Part shown: positions 17,787-26,910 of the stretch, piece after piece
How the letters are laid out: each line of letters starts with the position of its first letter
How positions within the stretch are numbered: position 1 is the first letter of the stretch
Source: Natronococcus roseus
Lineage (GTDB): Archaea > Halobacteriota > Halobacteria > Halobacteriales > Natrialbaceae
DNA: 64,000 nucleotides
Reading direction: 5' to 3'
Assembly: GCF_043677095.1 (NCBI RefSeq)
Contig: NZ_JBHLJR010000006.1
Location: 1-64,000, forward strand
Made by a program: the position numbers and the translations under genes
The notes under the pieces: generated by a model
Database searches by the model: none
What the model saw: only the letters and a program-made list of their open reading frames with translations
Told to the model about the DNA's origin: nothing

Positions 17787-17828
17787 TGCGCAAACGTTTC
17801 CGGAAGCGTTTGCGAAACCGTTTGCGAT
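17787..17828. repeat. periodic CG array C (6-bp period, 7 copies)
   Basis: CG occurs at 17789, 17795, 17801, 17807, 17813, 17819 and 17825 without a break. It sits between the stop codon of the 49-aa zinc-knuckle gene and the start of the Bat-type regulator. It shares AAACGTTTCCG with array D. Confidence 0.65.
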
Positions 17829-17977
17829 TATTTTCGGCGGGCGGGCTCCTTCTCTAGAGCCGTGAGCCCGTCGCTCTCGAACCGAAAGTCGGTTCCGTCA
17901 CAGCCGGGGCACGTGCGATGTCTCTCCGGGCGTGGCCGTTCGGCGTTCGACGCCAGGAGAATGAAATCGCACCTCAT
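17828..17977 (-). CDS. small zinc-knuckle protein (CPGC motif)
   Basis: A 49-aa frame starting MRCDFILLASNAE with CPGC at residues 23-26 and a possible third ligand Cys3. It ends in a basic tail. The acidic composition and codon use are coding-like. A TATA-like TATTTTGAT lies about 30 bp before the ATG. Small C-P-x-C proteins are abundant and often regulatory in haloarchaea. The stop codon touches array C. A gene this short could be missed by routine calling; the function is unknown. Confidence 0.5.
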   Translation of the reverse strand: MRCDFILLASNAERPRPERHRTCPGCDGTDFRFESDGLTALEKEPARRK

Positions 17978-18149
17978 GCAGCTAATATATCTGTCCATGT
18001 GGAATCAAAATATCCCCAAGAGGATAGTTTCTATACCTTGGTAGTTTGGAACGACCTGATCTGTCCTGAAAAGAAATCGGGGTGTGTCGTGAGCAGAAGG
18101 ATCGTGGCTCGAGGAGAGAGCACATCCTGCAACCCGCCCCTCAAGCCGT

Positions 18150-20372
18150 TTACGACCGCTCCTCCGGCTCGTCCGGCGGCGAAAACAGCGAGTCGAATAC
18201 CTTCCGCTCACCCTTCCGAAGGTGCTGATGGAACGTCGGCGACGCGATGTCGAGCGAGTCCGCGAGCTCCGCCGCGGACTTCTCGCGGGGCCACTCGAAG
18301 AACCCCGCGTAGTACGCCGCGGAGAGGACGGCGTGTTGCCGATCCGTAAGCTCGCCCGCGAGACGGCGTTGCACGGGTCGCGGATCGTCCGGCGGTCGCG
18401 TGATCTGACGGTGACAGTGCAGCTCGGCGTCCGGGTACGCCGACTCGACGGCGTCGACGACGCGGTGAACGTCGACGCTCGGCGCGAGGTGGATCGTCAA
18501 CCGATAGTCACCGTCCTCGATCGACGCGCTATCGACGTATCCGCTGAGAGCAGCGATGACAGAGAGTACCGGTGGATCGGTTACACGAAGTTCGAACCCG
18601 GGAGGAGTTGCCTCCGAGTGGACTGTAACGTCCACCTCCCCATCGTGTGTCTCACCGAGGTTCCGGACGGTGTCGATCGCATCCGGCGTGGCAGTGCCGT
18701 AGACGAGAAACTCGTTCTCACCGATCGGGATCGTGTGTTCGAACGTAATTCGTCCCGGCATCTCGTTCGGACTGTCGAGTCCGGCGAAGACGTTCTGAAT
18801 TCGAAACTCGAGTTCGACGAGGTCGTCGCTCAACAGCGACTGCTTGCGCTCGGCGGCGGCGATCGCGTGACCGATGACCTCGCCGAGCTGCGTGATCTGC
18901 CTTCCCTCCTGCCCCTCGAAGGCGTACGGACGCTCCGCGTAAACGTTCAACACGCCGTAGATGGCACCTTCGTGAGTGATCGGGATCGCCGCTGAGGACT
19001 GAACCCCGTAGGGTTCGATGTGGTCCTGCCAGGGCTCGTACCGTGGATCGGAATCGACGTCCCGCGTCGTCTGCACCTCGCCGAACCGAAACGCCCGTCC
19101 GGTAGGTCCTCGACTCCGGTCGTCGTTCGGATCGACCGAGATCGTGGTCTCGTCGAGGTAGCCCTCGACGCCGGCTTCGGCTCGAAGATCCACGGTCCGG
19201 GTCGCGGTGTCGACCTCCCCGATCCAGGCGAACAGGTACGAATCGGAGTTCGCGAGGTTCTCACAGACCGTTTCCTCGATACCCTCGCGAGTCGGCTGTC
19301 CGATGATGGCGTGGACGATCTCGCGTGCGACCTCGCCGAGGCTGGTCACCGCCGCGAGCTGCTCGCGCTGGTGTTCGAGCTCCCGCTCGTACTCGACGCG
19401 GTCGGTGACGTCGCGGACGACGCCGACGCGTCCGCGCTCGCCGTCCTCGAGTTCGAGCCGACTGAACCGTCTCTCGACGACGAACGACTCGCCGTCGGCG
19501 CCGTGTAGCCGCTCCTCGAGGACGCCGACGCTCCGGTTCGTCGACTCGAGTTCGGTCGCAGTCTCCTCGAACTCGTCGCCGAACACGAGCCCGGCGGAGC
19601 TCCCGAGCAGTTCCTCGCGGCCGTACCTCGTCATCGAGACGAACGCGTTGTTGACGAACGTGAACCGATCGTCGCCGTCGAGTACGTAAATTCCGTCGCC
19701 GACCGTTTCGACGATGCGTTCGTATCGTTCCAGGGTCCGCTCGCGGGCCTTGCGTTCGGTGACGTCGGTAAAGTAGATCGACAGCCCCGACGGCGACGGG
19801 TGGACGATGTCCCGGTACCAGCCCTCGAGAGGCGGGAAGTACGCCTCGACGGAGTTCGCCTGCTGGGTTTCCATCGCCTCCCGGTAGGCGGTCTCGAACG
19901 TGGTCCCGACCAGTCCCGGAACCGCGTCCCACAGCCGCTGGCCGAGCGCCTCCGCTTCGGTTCCGTCGACCATCGCCGCGGCGACGTCGTTGACGTACGT
20001 GAGCCGCCACTCGTCGTCGACCGCGAAGAACCCGTCGCTGATCCGCCTGATCTCCTCCTCGAGCGTCGATCGCGATCGCCAGCGTCGTCGACCCTGCCGG
20101 TCGGAGTCGGTGCTCGCCGTCCTCTCCTCCGCCGACGGCTCCGTCGGGGTCGCCTCGTCGCTCGGCGACGACCGCCACCAGACTCGAGCGTTCGCGCCGA
20201 CCTTCTTCGTCTCGAGGCACTCCCGCTCGGCGAGTCGCTCCAGTCTGGCGTACGTGCTCCGCCGACCCAACTCGAGCCGTTCTGCTACCTCGGGGGTCGT
20301 CCGGGGCTCGCCCGATCCGTCGAAAACCGCGAGCGTCTCCCGGAGCGCGTCGGTTAGCGATTCCGATCGCAT
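18150..20372 (-). CDS. multi-sensor PAS/GAF regulator with N-terminal winged helix and C-terminal Bat HTH
   Basis: About 740 aa. The order is an N-terminal winged helix (residues 1-75, TTPEVAERLELGRRSTYARLERL), a PAS domain (about 105-215), a second PAS (about 220-335), a GAF domain (about 355-500), a Bat-type sensory region (500-665) and a terminal HTH_10 (LTDRQHAVLSAAYYAGFFEWPR). It likely senses a small molecule, redox or light and acts directly on DNA. I chose ATG at 20372, with GGAG just upstream, over the in-frame TTG at 20402. Confidence 0.85.
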   Translation of the reverse strand: MRSESLTDALRETLAVFDGSGEPRTTPEVAERLELGRRSTYARLERLAERECLETKKVGANARVWWRSSPSDEATPTEPSAEERTASTDSDRQGRRRWRSRSTLEEEIRRISDGFFAVDDEWRLTYVNDVAAAMVDGTEAEALGQRLWDAVPGLVGTTFETAYREAMETQQANSVEAYFPPLEGWYRDIVHPSPSGLSIYFTDVTERKARERTLERYERIVETVGDGIYVLDGDDRFTFVNNAFVSMTRYGREELLGSSAGLVFGDEFEETATELESTNRSVGVLEERLHGADGESFVVERRFSRLELEDGERGRVGVVRDVTDRVEYERELEHQREQLAAVTSLGEVAREIVHAIIGQPTREGIEETVCENLANSDSYLFAWIGEVDTATRTVDLRAEAGVEGYLDETTISVDPNDDRSRGPTGRAFRFGEVQTTRDVDSDPRYEPWQDHIEPYGVQSSAAIPITHEGAIYGVLNVYAERPYAFEGQEGRQITQLGEVIGHAIAAAERKQSLLSDDLVELEFRIQNVFAGLDSPNEMPGRITFEHTIPIGENEFLVYGTATPDAIDTVRNLGETHDGEVDVTVHSEATPPGFELRVTDPPVLSVIAALSGYVDSASIEDGDYRLTIHLAPSVDVHRVVDAVESAYPDAELHCHRQITRPPDDPRPVQRRLAGELTDRQHAVLSAAYYAGFFEWPREKSAAELADSLDIASPTFHQHLRKGERKVFDSLFSPPDEPEERS

Positions 20373-20558
20373 CGCTCCGTGTACCGTGCTTTCACGTATC
20401 AATGTTCCGTCGATGGAGCCACGCGTTCGAGTTCGGCGGGAAGTCCCAGCCGGAACCGGAGCTCTCGTCGGCTTTCGCCCGAACTCGCCCTAAGTGGTTC
20501 TAGTCCCTCCTTACGGTCGAACGACTCGTCGAGTGAATCAAGCCCAGGTGATTACGAA

Positions 20559-20906
20559 ATGGTTCGAACCTCGAACGACGCGGCCGATAGGCGTGTAGGG
20601 AGGGTCGAGCTATCCGAACGCGATCGTCACGAACTCCTCGTGTCGGATCGACGTCGGGTCGCACTCGAGATCCTCGCCGAGTACACCGAGCCGTTCGGGC
20701 TCGACGAACTGGCCGTCGCGATCGCGAACCGCGAAGCCGAACTCAAGGCCGACGGCGAGGAGAGACCGTCCGTCGAACAAGTCGCAGTCACGCTTCACCA
20801 CGCCCATCTCCCGCGGCTGGCGGACGCAGGTGTCATCGAGTACGAACCCGAGAGTCGCCGGATCGATCCCGGGAATTTCTCGGCCGGCTCCCTGCGCCGG
20901 AACTGA
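20559..20906 (+). CDS. DUF7344-like winged-helix protein
   Basis: 115 aa. The core matches the haloarchaeal layout LSERDRHELLVSDRRRVALEIL ... LDELAVAIANREAE ... LHHAHLPRLADAGVIEYEPESRRI, a small winged-helix fold probably binding DNA. I chose ATG at 20559 because the upstream part of the open frame is low-complexity Ser-rich and unlike coding sequence. The target is unknown. Array D lies about 50 bp after its stop. Confidence 0.75.
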   Translation: MVRTSNDAADRRVGRVELSERDRHELLVSDRRRVALEILAEYTEPFGLDELAVAIANREAELKADGEERPSVEQVAVTLHHAHLPRLADAGVIEYEPESRRIDPGNFSAGSLRRN

Positions 20907-20954
20907 TCGCTCCGAGTCGCTCGAGCGTCCGGTTCGACAGTCGACGGTTGTGGA

Positions 20955-20996
20955 AACGTTTCCGTTTACGTAAACGCAAGCGAATTCGGAGACGTC
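20955..20996. repeat. periodic CG array D (6-bp period, 7 copies)
   Basis: CG occurs at 20957, 20963, 20969, 20975, 20981, 20987 and 20993. An 18-bp stretch (20967-20984) matches array E (43320-43337) at 17 of 18 positions. It lies in the 254-bp gap between two convergent regulator genes; nothing else is recognisable in that gap. Confidence 0.65.
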
Positions 20997-21160
20997 GTCT
21001 CTGCCATCGAGCCGACGTCGTCGGGACTCCGAAATCTAACTCGAGTCGTCTCCAGGTGAGCACAAAAGTACACGACAGTGAGGATTCCGACCGATCGGCT
21101 CGAGGACAGCGTGCAGTCCGGCTCCGACGGGCGACATCGACCGTCGTTCCGGATCGCCTC

Positions 21161-22126
21161 TCAGACGGCCTCCTCGCGCTCGGCCCGCTCGCGGATCACC
21201 GCGCGGAGATCGTCCGCGTCGCGGAGCTCCTCGAGCTCCTCGCGTTCGACGAGGGCGGTGCCGTCGACGGACTCCTGTTTCGCGCGGTCGACGACGTACA
21301 CCGACTGTGTACGGGTAACGCGGCCGATCGAACTCATGATCCGGGCCCGCTTCTCGGCGGCCTCGGTGAACTCCGAGTGGCCGGTGAGGACGACGCCGCT
21401 GTCGCCCTCGTCCTCGCTGACGGCTTTGAACGGGGAGCGGACAGTAGGATGGACTCGGTAGCCGGCTCGCGTCAGGACGGCGACGACCTGTTCGTCGGTC
21501 GGATCGGCGTCGGGATCTTCCGGGGTCGCCTCGCTCTCGTGAACCTCGTCGGCGCCCTCGAGGACGTCGACGGGGCTGGTCAGGGACGCGTCGAACAGCT
21601 CTTCCAGTGCCATCGCGATTTCGACGGAGGCGTTCATCCCGTCCTCGTACTTCGAGACCGTCCGTCGGGAGACGCCGAGCTGGCTGGCGAGCTGTCCGAG
21701 GCTTAGTTCGTGACCCTCGCGTTCGTCGGCCAGCAGGTCGCCGTCGATGTTAACGTACAGTCCACCGGGCGCCGCGTAGATCAGCGGGGGAACGTCCTCG
21801 ATGAACAGGTTGTACGCCGTGTCGGGGCTGAGGACGGGGACGCCGTGGCGGAAGTAGGTGACGTCGGGTTTGAGATCCTCGTCTCGGCTGCGCAGGCCGA
21901 TCATCAGCGGCGTCGCCTGCAGGTAGGTACCCAGGCGTCGCATCTCGTGACCGGTCTCTTCATTGAAAGCGTCGATGTTGCCCAGAATTTTGACGAGCAA
22001 CAGGTTGTCGCCGCGACGGGCGGCGATGTCGAAGCTCTTTGGGCGAATCGCACACCGGTCGCTGACCACGAATCCCGCGTCCTCTAGCATCGCGGTAACG
22101 TTGCCGACCAGTGCCGAGCGGGACAT
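21161..22126 (-). CDS. archaeal HTH (XRE-type) transcriptional regulator
   Basis: 321 aa. The N-terminal half (1-125) resembles the conserved archaeal putative HTH regulators of the MJ1164 type (IRPKSFDIAARRGDNLLLVKILGN). A central XRE helix-turn-helix is clear (LSLGQLASQLGVSRRTVSKYEDG). The C-terminal region is acidic and ends in a charged helix. A TATA-like CTATATC lies 26 bp before the ATG. Targets are not known to me. Confidence 0.85.
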   Translation of the reverse strand: MSRSALVGNVTAMLEDAGFVVSDRCAIRPKSFDIAARRGDNLLLVKILGNIDAFNEETGHEMRRLGTYLQATPLMIGLRSRDEDLKPDVTYFRHGVPVLSPDTAYNLFIEDVPPLIYAAPGGLYVNIDGDLLADEREGHELSLGQLASQLGVSRRTVSKYEDGMNASVEIAMALEELFDASLTSPVDVLEGADEVHESEATPEDPDADPTDEQVVAVLTRAGYRVHPTVRSPFKAVSEDEGDSGVVLTGHSEFTEAAEKRARIMSSIGRVTRTQSVYVVDRAKQESVDGTALVEREELEELRDADDLRAVIRERAEREEAV

Positions 22127-22286
22127 AGGGGATTGTAAGTGAGCCCATCTATATCAGTGTTGTCCCGCGGATCCCCGCCCGCAGGGTGGCGATTCGCCGG
22201 GAATTGGAGAGGTACGCTTTTATACGATCGGAATTCGGCGTCGGGGTCCGAAAGCGGTTACTCAGTGGCCCGGCTACCCTCGGTTG

Positions 22287-23579
22287 ATGACCGTCGTCGG
22301 GCTCGACGATACCGACTCCCGCGAGCGCGGAATGTGTACGACGTACGTCGCGAAGACGATCGCCGAGCGACTGGAACGCTCGGGTGCGTCGGTGTCGCGG
22401 CTAGTCCTCGTTCGGCTCAACCCCGCCGTCGAGTACAAGACCCGCGGCAACGCCGCGCCGGCGATTCACACCGACTGCGCTTCTGCAACTGCGTTCGAAA
22501 TCGCTCGCGAGGAACTCGAGCGCCTTGCCGAAACGGCCGACGAGCGAACCCATCCCGGGCTGGTCGTCGCCGACCACTCACCGGGCGAAACGCCCGACGA
22601 CGTGAGCGCGTTCACCCGGCGAGCGATTCGGAGCCACCTCGAGCGAGCCGACGCGGCGACCCTGATCGACGGCCACGGCTACCGCGCGTGGCACGCCGGC
22701 AACGGCCGCGGCCGGATCGGCGCCCTCGCCGCGATCGGCGCCTGGAACGAACTCGAGGAGTGGACCTCCGAGCGGATCGCCTACCGGCAGTCGGATCGGT
22801 GGGGAACACCCCGCGAGGTCGACGCGAAGAGCGTCTTCGTCGCGGCCGACCGCGAGTATCCGAGAGTCTGGGACACCGTCGATCGCGGCGAGGAAGAAAC
22901 GGTCTGCGTTCCTCACACGCCCGGTCCGATCCTGTACGGCATTCGGGGCGACGACCCCGACGCAATCGGCCGGGTCGCCGAGGGAATCGAGAGCGAACGC
23001 GTCGCCTCGAGTCAGCTGTTCGTCACCAATCAGGGAACGGACGTCCACCTTCGGGATGGATCGCTCGGATCGGTTCGGGACGGACGGGCCTACCGGGTCG
23101 ACGGACGGGTCGCGAGCGAGCCCGAAACCAAGCGGGGCGGTCACGTCTTCGTCACCCTCGAGGGACTCGGCGACGACCGCGACCGGGACGAACGGCCGTC
23201 GCTCGAGTGCGCCGCCTTCGAGCCGACGAAGCGGTTCCGCGACCGGGTGCGAGCGCTGCGGGTCGGCGACCGGCTCACGGTCTGTGGGGAGGTTTCACGA
23301 GGGACCCTCAAGCTCGAGAAGTTCGCTCTTCGGGAGCGCGTCGAGACCGAACGCGTCACGCCGACCTGCCCCGACTGCGGGCGTCGAATGGAGAGCGCCG
23401 GGCGAAATCAGGGGTATCGGTGCCGCGACTGCAAGACCGCCGAGGCGAAGAAGGAGACAGTGGCGCTCGAGCGCGAGCTCGAAGAGGGATGGTACGAGGT
23501 GCCGCCGTGTGCGCGCCGCCACGTCGCGAAACCGCTGGTTCGGGGCGGGTTCGACGCGCCGACACACCCCGAGCGATAG
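22287..23579 (+). CDS. tiaS: tRNA(Ile2) 2-agmatinylcytidine synthetase TiaS
   Basis: 430 aa. It opens with TVVGLDDTDSRERGMCTTY, the ATP-binding start typical of TiaS, continues through KTRGNAAPAIHT, an OB-fold near 270-350, and a C-terminal zinc ribbon (CPDCGRRM ... CRDCKT). TiaS attaches agmatine to C34 of tRNA-Ile(CAU) so that it reads AUA. I use the ATG at 22287; a TTG lies directly before it. Confidence 0.92.
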   Translation: MTVVGLDDTDSRERGMCTTYVAKTIAERLERSGASVSRLVLVRLNPAVEYKTRGNAAPAIHTDCASATAFEIAREELERLAETADERTHPGLVVADHSPGETPDDVSAFTRRAIRSHLERADAATLIDGHGYRAWHAGNGRGRIGALAAIGAWNELEEWTSERIAYRQSDRWGTPREVDAKSVFVAADREYPRVWDTVDRGEEETVCVPHTPGPILYGIRGDDPDAIGRVAEGIESERVASSQLFVTNQGTDVHLRDGSLGSVRDGRAYRVDGRVASEPETKRGGHVFVTLEGLGDDRDRDERPSLECAAFEPTKRFRDRVRALRVGDRLTVCGEVSRGTLKLEKFALRERVETERVTPTCPDCGRRMESAGRNQGYRCRDCKTAEAKKETVALERELEEGWYEVPPCARRHVAKPLVRGGFDAPTHPER

Positions 23580-23620
23580 CCCGCGTAGGTTCCGCTGTCC
23601 TGCGAGCGTCGGTGTGTCGG

Positions 23621-23824
23621 CTACTGAACGACGACACCGCGACGAGTGAGGAACTCGCTTACGTCCGTGATCTCAACGGGACTCCCGATGATCCGGCAGC
23701 GATCGTCGTCTTCGGAAACGACGGTGACGGTGAACTCCTCGTCGAGGCGCGACTCGAGGCCCTCGAGGGTTTCGCAGGGAAGCACGATCTGGGTGCTGTC
23801 TCGCAGCTGTGCCGGTTCCGGCAT
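23621..23824 (-). CDS. small conserved haloarchaeal protein (VNG_1110C-like)
   Basis: 67 aa: an initial LRDSTQIVLPCETL, then FTVTVVSEDDDRCRIIGSPVEITDVSEFL, a compact alpha/beta fold with no membrane segment. It resembles a small haloarchaeal family I recall as VNG_1110C; the function is unknown. A TATA-like CATAAACG lies 26 bp before the ATG, supporting a leaderless gene. Confidence 0.65.
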   Translation of the reverse strand: MPEPAQLRDSTQIVLPCETLEGLESRLDEEFTVTVVSEDDDRCRIIGSPVEITDVSEFLTRRGVVVQ

Positions 23825-23997
23825 CTCTGTGCGACGCTACCGCTGCCGACCGTTTATGGGTGTCGAACTTCATCGTCGATCGTGCTGAAACCGGATGGTA
23901 CATTTCGGTGGTTACGAGCTTCGAGGACGGTCGGTCGAAGCCGGAGTGCGGGTCGCATGGAAAGCGTTTTTCGGTCCGCCCGGTTGAGTACAGACAA

Positions 23998-25113
23998 ATG
24001 GGGCTCGAGGACGATATCGAGGAGATCGAAGAGGAGATCGCCAACACGCCCTACAACAAGTCGACCGAGGCCCACCTCGGTCGGCTGAAGTCCAAGCTCG
24101 CCGAGAAGAAGGAGAAACTCGAGAACCAGCAGTCGGGTTCGGGGGGTGGCGGCGGCTACTCCGTGGAAAAACACGGCGACGCGACGGTCGCGCTCGTCGG
24201 CTTTCCGAGCGTCGGTAAGTCGTCGCTGTTGAACTCGCTGACCAACGCCGAGAGCGAGACGGGCTCCTACGAGTTCACGACGCTCGACGTCAACCCGGGC
24301 ATGCTCAACCACCGCGGGGCGAACATCCAACTGCTCGACGTCCCCGGACTGATCGAAGGGGCGGCGTCCGGGAAGGGTGATGGACAGCAGGTGCTGGCGG
24401 TCGTCCGCAACGCCGACCTGATCATCTTCGTACTCTCGGTGTTCGAGATCGACCAGTACGACCGACTCCAGGAGGAGCTGTACGACATCAACATCCGCGT
24501 CGACCAGGACCCCCCGCGGGTGACGGTGCGCCCGAAGATCAAAGACGGAATCAAGATCACCTCGAGCACCGACCAGGATTTAGACGAGGAGACGATCTCG
24601 GACGTGCTCCGCGACCAGGGCTACGTCAACGCCGATCTCAACCTTCAGGAGAACGTCACCATCGACCGGCTGATCGACGGGCTGATGGAGAACCGGGAGT
24701 ACATCCCGTCGATCACCTGCGTCAACAAGGTCGATCTGATCGAGCCCGACTACAAGGAGCAGGTCGACGAGCAACTGCGCGAGCGCGGGCTCGACCCCGA
24801 GGAGGAAGTGACGTTCATCAGCGCGGAGGCCGAACGCGGTCTCGACGCGCTCAAGGACCGTATCTGGGAGAACCTCGGGCTGATCCGGGTCTACATGGAC
24901 AAACCGGGACGGGGTGTCGACTGGGAGGAACCCCTCGTGATCGAGGGAGGATCGACCGTCGGCGAGGCCCTCGAGAAGCTCGGCGGCGAGATGGAGGAGC
25001 GATTCCGCTTCGCCCGCGTCAGCGGCCCCAGCGCGACCCACGACGAACAGCAGGTCGGGACGGATCACGTTCTCGAGGACGAGGACGTACTGAAGCTCAT
25101 TCTGCGGCGGTAG
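23998..25113 (+). CDS. DRG/OBG-type GTP-binding protein
   Basis: 371 aa. An N-terminal coiled region (1-45) precedes a Gly-rich linker and the G domain: G1 GFPSVGKSS (68-76), G3 DVPG and G4 NKVD. A C-terminal TGS domain completes the DRG architecture. DRG proteins associate with ribosomes and affect translation or growth. A TATA-like CGTTTTTCGG at 23963 fits a leaderless ATG at 23998. Confidence 0.92.
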   Translation: MGLEDDIEEIEEEIANTPYNKSTEAHLGRLKSKLAEKKEKLENQQSGSGGGGGYSVEKHGDATVALVGFPSVGKSSLLNSLTNAESETGSYEFTTLDVNPGMLNHRGANIQLLDVPGLIEGAASGKGDGQQVLAVVRNADLIIFVLSVFEIDQYDRLQEELYDINIRVDQDPPRVTVRPKIKDGIKITSSTDQDLDEETISDVLRDQGYVNADLNLQENVTIDRLIDGLMENREYIPSITCVNKVDLIEPDYKEQVDEQLRERGLDPEEEVTFISAEAERGLDALKDRIWENLGLIRVYMDKPGRGVDWEEPLVIEGGSTVGEALEKLGGEMEERFRFARVSGPSATHDEQQVGTDHVLEDEDVLKLILRR

Positions 25114-25176
25114 TGGCTCGGCAGCTGTCGATTTCGATGGAACAGAATTATCAGCTTCAGCGATGTACGTCCGATC

Positions 25177-26862
25177 ATGTCTGAGTTCGGAGCGTTATCG
25201 TTGTTACCGCCGCTGCTCGCGATCGTGCTCGCGGTCGTCACGCGGCGGCCGATGCTCTCGCTGTTCCTCGGCGTCTGGTCGGGTGCGATCATCTACACCG
25301 AGAGTCTCGGCATCGGACAGACGTTCGACTGGATCGTCGGCGCGATCATCGCCGACGAGGGGTTCCACGTCCAGATCCTGTTGTTCACTATCCTGCTCGG
25401 CTCGGGCGTCGCGCTGATCTGGCGACTCGGCGGTGCGACCGCCGTTCGCAACTGGGCGACCGAACGACTGGAGAGCCAGCGCACGGTCGGGCTCACGACC
25501 TGGGTCCTGGGGCTGCTCATGTTCTTCGACGACTACGCCAACACGGCGATCGTCGGCAGCACGATGCGCGAGATCTCCGACCAGTTCCGGATCTCCCGCG
25601 AGAAGCTCTCCTACATCGTCGACTCGACGGCTGCGCCCGTGGCGACGATCGGGCTCTCGAGCTGGGTCGCCTTCCAGCTCTCGCTGATCGCGGGCGCCTA
25701 CGAGGACCTCGGCGTCGACGGCGAGGCGCCGACGGCGTTCGAGACGTTCGTCTGGTCGATCCCGTACAACACCTACGCGCTGCTGGCGATCGCGATGGTC
25801 GGCATCATCGTCTACACGCGACGGGACTTCGGCGAGATGCTCGACGCCGAACACCGTTCGTGGAAGCACGGACTTGTCAGCCGCGAGGACGCCACCCCGC
25901 TCCAGGAGGTCGAGAAGGATCTCGGAAAGCCGATCGACGACCGCCCGATGCTGCGGACGTTCTTCGCGCCCGTCGTCGTCCTCGTCGCGGTGACCCTCGC
26001 GGGGGCGTTCTGGACCGGGTACGAGGCCTGGACCGGCGAGCAGGCCGAGGAGGGTGCCCCGACGACGATCGGCGCCGCCGCCGACGAAGCGGGGCTCCTC
26101 CAGGTGCTCGTCGATATCGTCGGCGCCGGCGACTTCGCCGGCGCGCTGGTCTGGGGCTCGTTCGCCATGGTCGCGGCCGCGATTGCGATCGGCGTCGTCT
26201 ACGATCTCTTCGATCTCGGCGACGGCGTCGACACCGTTCTCGACGGGTTCCGACTCATGGTGACCGCCGTAACGATCCTCGTCCTCGCGTGGTCGATCAG
26301 CGACGTCGCGGACGCCCTCGGAACGGGCGACTTCGTCGCCGGCTACGTCGGCGAGGCGATCCCGCTCGAGCTGCTGCCGGTCGTCGTCCTGTTCGTCGCG
26401 GCGTTCGTCGCGTTCACCATGGGGTCGTCGTGGGCGACGATGGGAATCGTCACGCCGATCACGATCCAGGTCGTCTACGAGCTGACCGGTTCGTTCGATC
26501 TCATGCCCGTCGTCGTCGGTGCCGTCTTCTCGGGGGCGATCTTCGGCGACCACACCTCGCCGATCTCGGATACCTCGGTGCTGTCCTCGACGTTCACCGG
26601 GGCGGACCTGATCGACCACGTCCGAACGCAGCTCTACTACGCCGCGACCGTCATGGTCGTCGTGGTCCTCTGTTACCTGCTGTACGGCTACCTCGGGCTC
26701 TCGCCCGCGATCTTCCTGCCGATCGGATTCGTCGTCCTCGTCGGACTCGTCTACGGACTCTCGGAACTCGACGCGAAGCGCAAGGGCGTCGATCCGAAGG
26801 CGTCCTCGGTCGACATCGACGCCGGGGCTCACGGGACCGAGTCGGTCGACGACGGCGAGTAG
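25177..26862 (+). CDS. nhaC: Na+/H+ antiporter, NhaC family (second copy)
   Basis: 561 aa, about 12 membrane helices. It shows FFDDYANTAIVGSTMR, STAAPVATIGLSSW and the late FGDHTSPISDTSVLSS motif typical of the branch of NhaC separate from the 3594 copy. It should extrude Na+ for H+. The C-terminal 40 residues are charged and cytoplasmic. Start ATG at 25177 has a TATA-like GAATTATC 26 bp upstream. Confidence 0.88.
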   Translation: MSEFGALSLLPPLLAIVLAVVTRRPMLSLFLGVWSGAIIYTESLGIGQTFDWIVGAIIADEGFHVQILLFTILLGSGVALIWRLGGATAVRNWATERLESQRTVGLTTWVLGLLMFFDDYANTAIVGSTMREISDQFRISREKLSYIVDSTAAPVATIGLSSWVAFQLSLIAGAYEDLGVDGEAPTAFETFVWSIPYNTYALLAIAMVGIIVYTRRDFGEMLDAEHRSWKHGLVSREDATPLQEVEKDLGKPIDDRPMLRTFFAPVVVLVAVTLAGAFWTGYEAWTGEQAEEGAPTTIGAAADEAGLLQVLVDIVGAGDFAGALVWGSFAMVAAAIAIGVVYDLFDLGDGVDTVLDGFRLMVTAVTILVLAWSISDVADALGTGDFVAGYVGEAIPLELLPVVVLFVAAFVAFTMGSSWATMGIVTPITIQVVYELTGSFDLMPVVVGAVFSGAIFGDHTSPISDTSVLSSTFTGADLIDHVRTQLYYAATVMVVVVLCYLLYGYLGLSPAIFLPIGFVVLVGLVYGLSELDAKRKGVDPKASSVDIDAGAHGTESVDDGE

Positions 26863-26910
26863 ACCGCCGGCTTCGCCACGCTTTTGAGATTTCCCGGCGT
26901 TGGTCAGGAT

